Below are positions 6,776 to 13,207 of a stretch of 13,207 nt of DNA, piece by piece. The position numbers and the translations under genes are program-made. How positions within the stretch are numbered: the stretch's first letter is position 1; each line of letters starts with the position of its first letter. The notes beneath the pieces were generated by a model. The model was not told the DNA's origin. It saw nothing but the letters and a program-made list of their open reading frames with translations, and did not search any database. This DNA comes from CAG-917 sp028724485. Lineage in GTDB: Bacteria > Bacillota > Clostridia > Christensenellales > CAG-917. The DNA is taken from NCBI GenBank assembly GCA_028724485.1, contig JAQYCY010000031.1, forward strand, positions 1-13,207. Direction: 5' to 3'.

Positions 6776-7558
6776 ATGAATATTAAAGGTATAGATTTTT
6801 CAAACGGGTCGCATATAATGGCGATTGTAAATTTAACGCCCGACAGCTTCTTTTCAGGAAGTCGAGCGACGGCAGACAACGTTTTTAACGTTATCGAAAA
6901 GGCGATTGAGAACGGCGCGGAAATGATTGACTTAGGTGCTATGAGTACTCGTCCTAATCACATAGTGATATCTGCCGATGAAGAGATAAAAAGACTTAAA
7001 CCGCTTGGCGAAATAGTGAAGAGATTTAACGTTCCTATCTCCGTCGATACGGACAAGTCGGAAGTCGCCGAATATGCCTTAAACTGCGGCGCGGATATGA
7101 TAAACGACGTATGGGGACTAACGCACGAAGGTATGGCAAAAACTATTGCAAAATACGATGCGGCAGTGTGCATTATGCACAACCAAAACGGAACGGAATA
7201 TACCGATTTATTTTCCGATATAGACAAGTTTTTTGAAAGGCAAATCGAAGTCGCTTTAAAGGCAGGTATATCGAAAGATAAAATTTGCCTTGACGCCGGC
7301 ATAGGTTTTGGGAAAACCAAGGAACAAAACTTTGAAGTTTTGAACGGATATGAGCATTTTCACAAATTCGGTTATCCGCTCTTAATCGGCGTTTCGAGAA
7401 AATCGATGTTCGGCGGCGACGTAAGCGAAAGGCTTGAACCTACGCTTAAAGCAACCGAACTTGCCGTTTGCAAGAAAATAAATATCATAAGAATACACGA
7501 CGTTGCCGAAAACGTTGCAGCAAAGGAGAGGGCGATTGCAAGGCTCGATAAAAATTGA
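6776..7558 (+). CDS. folP: Dihydropteroate synthase
   Basis: Condenses 6-hydroxymethyl-7,8-dihydropterin pyrophosphate with p-aminobenzoate to give 7,8-dihydropteroate; the sulfonamide target. The 260-residue TIM-barrel carries the family motifs in order: NLTPDSF (19-25), STRP (57-60), ISVDT (88-92), INDVWG (109-114), MH (134-135), DAGIGFGK (173-180), GVSRKS (205-210) and IRIHDV (238-243). The loop before STRP reads DLGAMSTRPN rather than the usual GGESTRPG, a departure in a substrate-binding loop. The start has a weak ribosome site and follows a long A-rich spacer. The end overlaps the FolB-FolK gene by 23 bases, tying the two together. Length and the complete later motifs indicate a working enzyme. 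Confidence 0.94.
   Translation: MNIKGIDFSNGSHIMAIVNLTPDSFFSGSRATADNVFNVIEKAIENGAEMIDLGAMSTRPNHIVISADEEIKRLKPLGEIVKRFNVPISVDTDKSEVAEYALNCGADMINDVWGLTHEGMAKTIAKYDAAVCIMHNQNGTEYTDLFSDIDKFFERQIEVALKAGISKDKICLDAGIGFGKTKEQNFEVLNGYEHFHKFGYPLLIGVSRKSMFGGDVSERLEPTLKATELAVCKKINIIRIHDVAENVAAKERAIARLDKN
7523..7538 (+). promoter_or_regulatory. Ribosome site fixing a TTG start for folBK
   Basis: AAGGAG (7523-7528), seven bases, then TTG (7536-7538), all within the folP coding sequence. This is the only good Shine-Dalgarno near the FolB N-terminus. Its use gives the standard FolB N-terminus and implies termination-reinitiation or coupling with folP. Confidence 0.75.
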
Positions 7559-8348
7559 AGGAATAACGGTTTTTGCAAAACACGGATGTTTTGACTTTGA
7601 AAAGACGAACGAGCAAAAGTTTGTCGTTTCGTTGCGTCTTAATGCGGATTTCGGCAAGGCTATGCGGTCTGACGATTTGAACTTTACCGTAGACTATGGC
7701 GTAGTTACGTCGATTGTCGTCGATACGGTGAAAAACAATTCGTTTAATCTCATTGAAAAACTCGCATACGAAACAGCGATTTCGGTGGGGAAGAAGTACC
7801 CCGTTTTGGATGAAATCGAAATTACGGTTTCAAAACCCGATGCACCGATTGACGCCGAGTTTTCAAACGTTTCTTTTTCAACGACGTTGAAAAAACACAC
7901 TGCCTATTTGTCGCTCGGAAGTAGCGACGGCGATAGAAGCGGCTATCTCGATTTCGCGACCGACGAACTTAAAAAGATAGGAAACGTTGTTGCGGTCTCT
8001 TCTAAATATGCGACAAAGCCATACGGCGGAGTTGCGGTAAACGAATTTTTAAACTCAGCAGTAAAAATTCAAACGTTTTACAATCCGAGCGAGCTGCTTG
8101 AACTTTTGCATAAAATCGAAGAAAAAGCAGGAAGAACAAGGGATATCAGATGGGGCGACAGAACGCTCGACGTGGATATAATTGCCTACGACGATTTAGT
8201 TTTTGAAACGAAAAAACTCACCGTTCCGCACGCCGACTATTTTAACAGAGAATTCGTGCTTATACCGTTAAAGGAAATAGAGCCGAGTTTTGTTTGCCCT
8301 AAAACGAAACGCTCGATTGACGAAATGTTGAGCGCGCTGAAAAACTGA
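7536..8348 (+). CDS. folBK: Bifunctional dihydroneopterin aldolase / HPPK (FolB-FolK fusion)
   Basis: Two consecutive steps in one 270-residue protein: FolB (about 1-115) cleaves 7,8-dihydroneopterin to 6-hydroxymethyl-7,8-dihydropterin, and FolK (about 122-270) pyrophosphorylates it. I place the start at TTG 7536: AAGGAG (7523-7528) lies 7 bases upstream, and this numbering puts the FolB catalytic residues at E22, Y54 and K100, the same positions as in the well-studied Staphylococcus aureus enzyme. A further in-frame TTG at 7503 would add 11 residues unlike FolB and lacks a ribosome site. FolK shows SLGSSDGDR (126-134), RWGDRTLDVDII (205-216) with Mg-binding D212 and D214, and PHADYFNREFVLIPL. 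It overlaps folP by 23 bases and is last in the cluster; no strong terminator follows before the next promoter. Confidence 0.94.
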   Translation: MQGSIKIEGITVFAKHGCFDFEKTNEQKFVVSLRLNADFGKAMRSDDLNFTVDYGVVTSIVVDTVKNNSFNLIEKLAYETAISVGKKYPVLDEIEITVSKPDAPIDAEFSNVSFSTTLKKHTAYLSLGSSDGDRSGYLDFATDELKKIGNVVAVSSKYATKPYGGVAVNEFLNSAVKIQTFYNPSELLELLHKIEEKAGRTRDIRWGDRTLDVDIIAYDDLVFETKKLTVPHADYFNREFVLIPLKEIEPSFVCPKTKRSIDEMLSALKN

Positions 8349-8388
8349 CGAGGTCAAAGCAAATCGGCAGCGGACAAAAACATATTTG

Positions 8389-8417
8389 TTGATTTTTCGT
8401 TATACTTATGTTAGAAT
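8389..8417 (+). promoter_or_regulatory. Promoter of the LOR-family gene
   Basis: TTGATT (8389-8394), 17 bases, TAGAAT (8412-8417). The predicted start near 8424 leaves a leader of about 30 bases carrying AAGGAGG (8441-8447), 5 bases before the ATG at 8453. The strong promoter and ribosome site suggest the gene was recently, or still is, functional. Confidence 0.7.
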
Positions 8418-8452
8418 AAATCATAAATCGCATATAGTTAAAGGAGGCATAT

Positions 8453-8987
8453 ATGAAACTTCTTATCAAACAAAAGTATTTTACTTTGCCAGATGATTTT
8501 TCGATTCTTGATGAAAATCAGCAAACTAAATTTAAGGTAAAAGGCGAATGGAGTTTTTTCAAAAAAGAAACTCGTTATTTTTGACGCACAAGGTGTGCCG
8601 TTATATTCCGTCATTTCAAGGTTTACGCTGTTTTTTAGAAAATTCGACGTTGCAATAGGTTACGTTGACGGCTTCAATCTTGAAAATCCCGTTGCAAAGT
8701 TTAGGGAAGGTTTGCACTGGCCGTTTAGACGCCGCGCCTACTTTGAATTTGTCGACGAAGGGGGCGTATCGAGAAAACTTAAAGTTACGGGTAGCTTCAT
8801 TGCCTTTAACTGGAAAATTAAAGATAAGTCGCTTCCGAAAAACGAACAACTTCTTGCAAAGGTAAACAAAAAGATTTTTAAGATTGCGGATACCTATACG
8901 CTTGAAACCTTCGATGATAAAATCCCTGCCGCATATTATCTTATAATAGGGCTTTTGATTGATACTATGCATCATCAAGGTCACTAA
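8453..8987 (+). pseudogene. LURP-one-related (LOR/YxjI-like) protein, one frameshift
   Basis: LOR proteins have a tubby-like beta-barrel fold; their role in bacteria is unsettled. From ATG 8453 the frame encodes 43 residues beginning MKLLIKQKYF, the classic LOR opening, then hits TGA 8582-8584. The rest continues in the +1 frame to TAA 8985-8987 and includes GFNLENPVAKF, FRRRAYFEFVDEGG, KVTGSFIAFNWKIK and KIADTYTLE. Dropping one base from the adjacent T6 (8554-8559) or A6 (8561-8566) runs joins the parts smoothly (WSFFKKKLVIFDAQGVPLYS) into about 177 residues, close to the family's length. No other damage is seen. It may be a sequencing or assembly indel, a recent loss, or rarely slippage. 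A GTG at 8595 could start a shorter product but has no clear ribosome site. It has its own promoter and terminator. Confidence 0.78.
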
Positions 8988-9070
8988 GCCGCATAAAACA
9001 AGTCGGTTTCAGGTTTGTTTTGGCAATGCAAAACGAAAAGTGATTTAAATTTTTGATTATCAAAAAACTA

Positions 9071-9109
9071 AACAGTCCGCATTTTTTTGCGGATTGTTTT
9101 TTATTTTTA
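9071..9109 (+). terminator. Intrinsic terminator after the LOR gene
   Basis: Stem 9071-9081 (aacagtccgca) against 9088-9098 (tgcggattgtt), 11 bp with one G-T wobble, a six-T loop, and a T-rich tail from 9099 to 9109. Strong Rho-independent terminator, separating the LOR gene from the transketolase promoter. Confidence 0.88.
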
Positions 9110-9128
9110 CTTATAAAAGGTCTTTTCG

Positions 9129-9157
9129 TTGACAAAGATTTTTAGTGGTGATAGACT
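9129..9157 (+). promoter_or_regulatory. Promoter of the transketolase operon
   Basis: Consensus TTGACA (9129-9134), 17 bases, TAGACT (9152-9157). The predicted start near 9164 lies about 18 bases before ATG 9182, with AGAGG (9171-9175) as ribosome site. This is the best -35 element in the window. Confidence 0.75.
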
Positions 9158-9181
9158 AAATTAAGACTAAAGAGGTACGGT

Positions 9182-9991
9182 ATGGATTTACGAGAGATAT
9201 GCAAAGATATTCGAATCGACACCCTTAAATGTATCGGCTCAATCGGAGTCGGACATATCGGCGGAAGTTTGTCTATCGTGGAAATTTTGGCAAGTTTATA
9301 TTTTAAACATATGAAAGTCGATCCTAAAAATCCTAAAATGGAAGGCAGGGACAGACTTATCGTTTCAAAGGGACACGCAGGACCTGTTGTCTATGCAACT
9401 CTTGCAAATCGCGGATATTTTGACAAAGATTTACTTTTAACCTTAAACAAAGCGGGAACGCTTTTGCCGAGCCATTGCGATATGAACAAAACCCCCGGCA
9501 TAGATATGACGACGGGCAGTTTAGGACAAGGTTTTTCTTGCGCAGTCGGCGTAGCGCTCGGAAGTCGACTTAAAAAAGACGGCGCAACCGTTTATGCGAT
9601 TATCGGTGACGGCGAAAGTCAAGAAGGGCAAATTTGGGAAGCGGCTATGTATGCTTCGCAAGCAAAACTTAACAACCTCATCGCATTTACCGATTATAAC
9701 AGAATGCAAATCGATGGAAACACCGACGACATAAATTCACTTGAACCGTTGGATAAAAAATGGGAGAGTTTTGGGTGGAACACCATCGTCATTGACGGAC
9801 ACGACCTTGACCAAATCGACGCAGCAATTTTAAATGCGAAAAGTCAGGACAGACCTACGATGATAATCGCAAAAACTATAAAGGGTAAGGGCGTTAAGAG
9901 TATTGAAGAAAAGGGCTTTGCCTGCCACAGTTTGTCGCTTAGCGTTGAATATGTTGAAGCAGCTATCGAAGAGATAAGGAGGGCAAACTAA
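9182..9991 (+). CDS. Transketolase, N-terminal (TPP-binding) subunit
   Basis: First half of a transketolase, which moves two-carbon ketol units between sugar phosphates in the non-oxidative pentose phosphate pathway. The 269 residues correspond to the pyrophosphate-binding domain: GHIGGSLS with H25, KGHAGP with H65, GSLGQG (112-117), and the thiamine diphosphate/Mg motif GDGESQEG (142-149) closing with N173 in DYNRMQIDG. It ends at about the domain boundary. The stop shares one base with the next ATG (TAATG), so the two halves are coupled and should assemble with shared active sites. A two-gene form is common in Clostridia and archaea, so this is not a broken gene. A related role in apiose or other sugar catabolism cannot be excluded. 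Confidence 0.93.
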   Translation: MDLREICKDIRIDTLKCIGSIGVGHIGGSLSIVEILASLYFKHMKVDPKNPKMEGRDRLIVSKGHAGPVVYATLANRGYFDKDLLLTLNKAGTLLPSHCDMNKTPGIDMTTGSLGQGFSCAVGVALGSRLKKDGATVYAIIGDGESQEGQIWEAAMYASQAKLNNLIAFTDYNRMQIDGNTDDINSLEPLDKKWESFGWNTIVIDGHDLDQIDAAILNAKSQDRPTMIIAKTIKGKGVKSIEEKGFACHSLSLSVEYVEAAIEEIRRAN

Positions 9992-10914
9992 TGGAAATGC
10001 GTGAAGTCTTTATCGGCGAACTTTCAAAAATGATGGAAAAGGACGACAGAATTGTTTTGCTCGACGCAGACCTTTCAAACTGCATTAAGTCGGGACCTAT
10101 TCATAAGGCTTTCCCTGACCGCGCTTTCAACGTGGGCATTGCCGAGCAAAATATGGTTTCTATTGCGGCAGGACTTAGCAGTTACGGATTTAAACCGTTT
10201 GTTTCGTCTTTCTCGCCGTTTGCCACAAGGCGCGTCTGCGACCAGATTACGCTTTCTTGTCTATATTCAAAACAAAACGTAAAAATTGTCGGAACAGATC
10301 CCGGTATAAGCGCGGAAATCAACGGCGGAACGCATATGGGTATGGAAGACATCGGAACTCTTCGTTCTATTGCGGACATCGTCATTTTCGAGCCTGTCGA
10401 CGAAGTGCAACTTAAAGCCGCTATGCCGAGCATCGTTGCATACGACGGAACAATGTATATAAGACTTTTCAGAAAGACGCTTGACAAAGTGTTTGACGAA
10501 AACACCTATAAGTTTGACCTTTTCAAAGCCGACGTTGTTCAAGAGGGAAAAGATATAACCGTTTGTTGCAGCGGTATCATGGTTCAAGAAACGATGAAAG
10601 CCAACGAGATTTTGAAAAAGGAAGGAATTTCTTTGGAAATCATCAACGTGCATACTATAAAGCCGATTGACGGTAAAACCATTGTCGAAAGCGCAAAGAA
10701 AACGGGCGCGGTTTTGACTTGTGAAAACCACGAAATTATCGGCGGCTTGTATAGCGCAGTCAGTGAAGTCCTTTCAAAAGAGTGTCCGACAAAAATGGAC
10801 GCAATTGGCGTTCCGAATTGCTTTGGCGAAGTCGGAAAAATGCCTTATCTCAAAGAGATTTACAAGATGAGAGCCGAGGACATCGTGGCAAAAGTTAAAG
10901 AAATGATAAAGTGA
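9991..10914 (+). CDS. Transketolase, C-terminal subunit
   Basis: Second half of the split enzyme, 307 residues, holding the pyrimidine-binding and C-terminal domains. The catalytic glutamate that activates thiamine is E52 in FNVGIAEQNM; SSFSPFATRR, IVGTDPGI, the GTHMGMEDIG histidine region and the C-terminal ENHEIIGGLYSAV segment follow as in DXS/transketolase C-halves. AAGGAGG lies 8 bases before the ATG, inside the end of the N-subunit gene. Together with the upstream gene it gives about 576 residues, shorter than the roughly 660 of a one-piece bacterial transketolase and typical of the split type. A convergent terminator follows. Confidence 0.93.
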   Translation: MEMREVFIGELSKMMEKDDRIVLLDADLSNCIKSGPIHKAFPDRAFNVGIAEQNMVSIAAGLSSYGFKPFVSSFSPFATRRVCDQITLSCLYSKQNVKIVGTDPGISAEINGGTHMGMEDIGTLRSIADIVIFEPVDEVQLKAAMPSIVAYDGTMYIRLFRKTLDKVFDENTYKFDLFKADVVQEGKDITVCCSGIMVQETMKANEILKKEGISLEIINVHTIKPIDGKTIVESAKKTGAVLTCENHEIIGGLYSAVSEVLSKECPTKMDAIGVPNCFGEVGKMPYLKEIYKMRAEDIVAKVKEMIK

Positions 10915-10975
10915 TAATCGGCTGAAAAGCAAAAGCCGCAAAAAGCCGAGTATAAATTTCGGGCGGCAAAAGAGC

Positions 10976-11015
10976 AATTAAAAAGAGCGTCAAGAAAACT
11001 TGCGCTCTTTTAATT
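10976..11015. terminator. Convergent bidirectional terminator
   Basis: Stem 10981-10989 (aaaagagcg) plus 10991-10994 (caag) pairs with 10999-11002 (cttg) and 11003-11011 (cgctctttt), with one bulged T and an AAAA tetraloop. A/T runs flank both sides, so it can stop the plus-strand transketolase genes and the minus-strand primosome genes. A second, weaker pairing (10935-10939/10963-10967) lies upstream. Confidence 0.82.
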
Positions 11016-11039
11016 TAAATCTTTGCAAACGGCTTAGTC

Positions 11040-11957
11040 TTAGTTTTTCAACCTTTTGTCGTCGCCTTCGATTTCTTTTTCGACGGCGTAAATTTTTGCA
11101 AAAAGTCTACTGAAAAAGCGTTCGCCGTATCTTTCTACAATTTGATTGTGATTGAGATTTGTCGTAACGATAGTGTGTTTTTTGTGGCTTATTCTTTCCG
11201 AAATTATAAGCAACAAATATTCGGCGGTGACGTTTTGAAGTTTTGTTTCCGTGCCGAGGTCGTCAATTACGAGCAAGTCGCTTTCTAAAAAGTCGTCAAG
11301 CATTCCGTCGCGCTCAACAAGGTTAGACGTGTGATATTTAAGGCATCTTTGTACGATTTCAAAAGCGGAGTAGAACAAAACGCCATAGCCTTTTTCGAGT
11401 ACGCCGTTTGCGATGCAGCTTGCCATAAACGTTTTGCCCGAACCTGCCTGACCTCTTAAAATAAGATTTAAAGTTTTTTGCGGCGGAAATTTGTCAATGA
11501 AAGTTTTTACAAACCGCAAATGATTTTCGTCGGTTTCGTTTTTGACAACAAAGTCAGAAACTTTAAATTTTGCAAGTTCGCTTATTGCCGAGGACTTAGT
11601 GAGTAGCTTCTCATAAAGTTTTTTTGTACAATCGCAAAGCTCGCCGTTTATCATTCCCGTGTCGTGACATTTAGTGCAGTTGTATTTAACGTCGAAGTCG
11701 CTTTCGGTGTATCCGTTTTGTTTTAACGCAGTTAGATAGTCGGCTTTTGCGGCGTTAATTTCTTTTTCAAGGTTAGACTTAATTCCAAACGCTTCCGCCA
11801 TTATTTGGTCAAGCTCAAGCGTTTTCAATTCCTCGTAAGTTTCGTTTATTTCGGGAATTGAAAATGCCTTCTCTTGCATATCGTCGGCTTTTTTAAGTTC
11901 GGCAATTCTCTTTGCTTTTATTGCGTCAAGAGCAAGTTTTAATACGTCTTTTCTCAT
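11040..11957 (-). CDS. dnaI: Helicase loader, DnaI/DnaC-like AAA+ ATPase
   Basis: Loads the replicative helicase onto DNA at origins and restart sites. 305 residues. The N-terminal helical part (about 1-90) would contact the helicase; then a cysteine cluster C94, C97, C108, C110 resembles the zinc-binding region of Bacillus DnaI. The AAA+ domain follows: Walker A GQAGSGKT (169-176), Walker B LLVIDDLG (228-235), sensor-1 TTNL and an arginine-containing GERFFSRLF segment. The ATG overlaps the stop of the DnaD/DnaB-like gene by 4 bp (ATGA), the usual Bacillota pairing of initiator accessory and loader. IstB, the transposon helper, is a relative, but the zinc cluster, partner gene and lack of transposase favour the replication loader. 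Confidence 0.9.
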   Translation of the reverse strand: MRKDVLKLALDAIKAKRIAELKKADDMQEKAFSIPEINETYEELKTLELDQIMAEAFGIKSNLEKEINAAKADYLTALKQNGYTESDFDVKYNCTKCHDTGMINGELCDCTKKLYEKLLTKSSAISELAKFKVSDFVVKNETDENHLRFVKTFIDKFPPQKTLNLILRGQAGSGKTFMASCIANGVLEKGYGVLFYSAFEIVQRCLKYHTSNLVERDGMLDDFLESDLLVIDDLGTETKLQNVTAEYLLLIISERISHKKHTIVTTNLNHNQIVERYGERFFSRLFAKIYAVEKEIEGDDKRLKN

Positions 11958-13207
11958 TCGATATCACTTCCGTCAAAGTTTTTGCTGTTATTAAATATTG
12001 TCGAAAGCTCCTCTTTTGTATATTCTCGCATATCGTAGTCGAAACGAGGTTTAACGGCAGAGCTTTCGGCAGGTTTGAAGGTTTTTGCCTTTTCCACAGT
12101 GTCGATGCCTTTTTGCTTGTAATTTGCGAGGAGCTGATTGATGTACTTGATAGGATAAGTTTTTCCTGCGGCTTGTTCGGCGGCATACTTTATCATATCT
12201 TTTGAAAATCCCCAAGTCGATTCCCAAATTCTGAAATATTCTCTGTCGCTGTTTATGATGCCCCTTATTTCACCCGATTTTGCAAGTATTTCCTTTATAG
12301 TTTCATCGTTTGACAACAACTTGTTTATATAGTTGTTTATGCCGTCTACCGTCATAATGCCCATAGCGTGGAATTTGTCGACCATAGCGTTCATCCCGCT
12401 AAGATTTTTAACGCCCGACACGAAGCAGTAGTGCGCGATTTTTAAAAGCGTATCTTCATCAAATCCCTTTTCCGTCCACGGAACGGTGTAGGTTTCTATT
12501 ACGTTGTCGAGCGATTCGTAAAAGACGCCGAGAGTTTTATTGATTTTTATTGCAAGATTAAATAGGTTTTCTCGTCTTGTGAGATAATCTTTCATTTGAT
12601 TTTCGGTGTATATAGCGAGGCGATAATATTCGTCGAGAGTAGCGTCGAGCTTTTTGAAAGTTTTGCTCTTTATATGCTTTGCAAGGTAGACGATTGCGGA
12701 AATTTCATAACCCCAGTTTTTCGTCCACTTTAAAAGCATTTGTTTTTCTTCGAGTTCCGCTCCGCCTTTTCTGTTCAAGGCTTTAAGCACGGCGCGCATA
12801 TCTTCCGACTGCGTTTCATACTCGTTAAGTTTGTTTTCGACATCGTCAACCGTGAGTACGCCGTCAGCCACCCACGACCTTGCAACGGTAAGAATATAAG
12901 GATAGCGAACCGTGACGCCTTTAAGGTTTATGCAATATTGTACCACCATCAAAAGTGCGTTTTGCTCCATATGCGAACCGTCTAAAAAGTTGTAATATTC
13001 GTTATATTCGTTAGGCGTGAGCATTCTATCGGGGAAAAGTTTTTGAAGCCCCGCATTGAAATCGGCAAATTTTTCCGATTTATACTTCTTTATCGGTTTT
13101 AAGTTTTGTTTGAAAGACAGATATTTGATTTCAAGCGGAGAGCGAGATATTATTTCTACAAGCCCGTTATCCTGCCAAAAAACAAATGCCGAAACTATTT
13201 CGTCCGA
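11954..13207 (-). CDS. DnaD/DnaB-like replication initiation protein (partial, 5' end beyond the edge)
   Basis: Primosome component that helps remodel the origin and recruit the helicase and loader. A methionine at 13024 gives 356 residues, but the frame stays open to the edge, adding 61 residues that include AFVFWQDNGLVEI, the end of a DnaD-type winged-helix domain; the real start is outside the window. Counting from the methionine at 13024, the last unit (267-313) is a classic DnaD C-domain: WGFSKDMIKYA followed by YIKYINQLL-like helix and NYKQKGI. Similar Y/A-rich helix, linker and Gxxt patterns appear at about 24-69, 104-148 and 187-234, so four related units may be present. The C-terminus ends in a charged YTKEELSTIF segment and overlaps dnaI by 4 bp. 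Confidence 0.85.
   Translation of the reverse strand, partial: SDEIVSAFVFWQDNGLVEIISRSPLEIKYLSFKQNLKPIKKYKSEKFADFNAGLQKLFPDRMLTPNEYNEYYNFLDGSHMEQNALLMVVQYCINLKGVTVRYPYILTVARSWVADGVLTVDDVENKLNEYETQSEDMRAVLKALNRKGGAELEEKQMLLKWTKNWGYEISAIVYLAKHIKSKTFKKLDATLDEYYRLAIYTENQMKDYLTRRENLFNLAIKINKTLGVFYESLDNVIETYTVPWTEKGFDEDTLLKIAHYCFVSGVKNLSGMNAMVDKFHAMGIMTVDGINNYINKLLSNDETIKEILAKSGEIRGIINSDREYFRIWESTWGFSKDMIKYAAEQAAGKTYPIKYINQLLANYKQKGIDTVEKAKTFKPAESSAVKPRFDYDMREYTKEELSTIFNNSKNFDGSDIE

Noticed and set aside
8555..8570. Programmed -1 frameshifting in the LOR gene
   Set aside because: The A6G run is read as AAA AAA G in the zero frame, not A AAA AAG, and a +1 shift is needed to reach the downstream frame. 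No stimulatory hairpin is evident.
9182..10914. Transketolase broken in two by mutation
   Set aside because: The split falls at the natural domain boundary, the second half has its own strong ribosome site, and two-gene transketolases are well known in Clostridia.
11040..11957. IstB-type transposition helper
   Set aside because: No IstA or other transposase or terminal repeats nearby; the cysteine cluster and overlap with a DnaD/DnaB-like gene indicate the replication helicase loader.

Overview
The window looks like chromosomal DNA of a low-to-moderate GC Bacillota bacterium, probably an uncultured Clostridia-type lineage. The basis is a DnaI-type helicase loader paired with a DnaD/DnaB-type initiation protein, strong AGGAGG ribosome sites, occasional GTG/TTG starts, and families common in that phylum (DUF5058, LURP-one-related, DrrA-type ABC, transketolase split in two). 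No species is claimed. I saw no prophage, transposase, CRISPR, tRNA or rRNA.

Layout. (1) 1-106 is the 3' end of an unidentified plus-strand gene, closed by two hairpin terminators (180-253). (2) 308-4140 is a minus-strand block in transcription order: DUF5058 membrane protein, a second polytopic membrane protein, then an ABC exporter (ATPase and ABC-2 permease, 4 bp overlap). A good promoter (4173-4201) precedes the first gene; no terminator is visible before the ABC pair, so all four may share a transcript. (3) 4207-4651 is non-coding, with inverted repeats and a C9 run; the promoter of the next operon is at its end. (4) 4652-8348 is a plus-strand folate cluster: folC, folE, a 335-base A-rich repeat tract, folP, and a FolB-FolK fusion. 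These cover GTP to dihydroneopterin triphosphate, dihydroneopterin to the pyrophosphorylated pterin, condensation with p-aminobenzoate, and glutamylation. Removal of the triphosphate, p-aminobenzoate supply and DHFR are not encoded here. (5) 8453-8987 is a LURP-one-related (YxjI-like) gene with its own promoter, broken by one frameshift at adjacent T6 and A6 runs. (6) 9182-10914 is a two-subunit transketolase with a near-consensus promoter. (7) 11040-13207 (minus) is a primosome pair: a DnaI-like loader overlapping by 4 bp a DnaD/DnaB-like protein that runs off the right edge.

The most informative points are three start corrections (GTG 4140; TTG 7536, which restores canonical FolB numbering E22/Y54/K100; an open 5' end at 13207), four apparent DnaD-like repeats at about 80-residue spacing in the replication protein, the LOR frameshift, the uncharacterised DUF5058 pair, and A-rich, repeat-bearing spacers inside two operons. 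I found no convincing entirely new system; the DUF5058 pair is the best candidate for undescribed biology.
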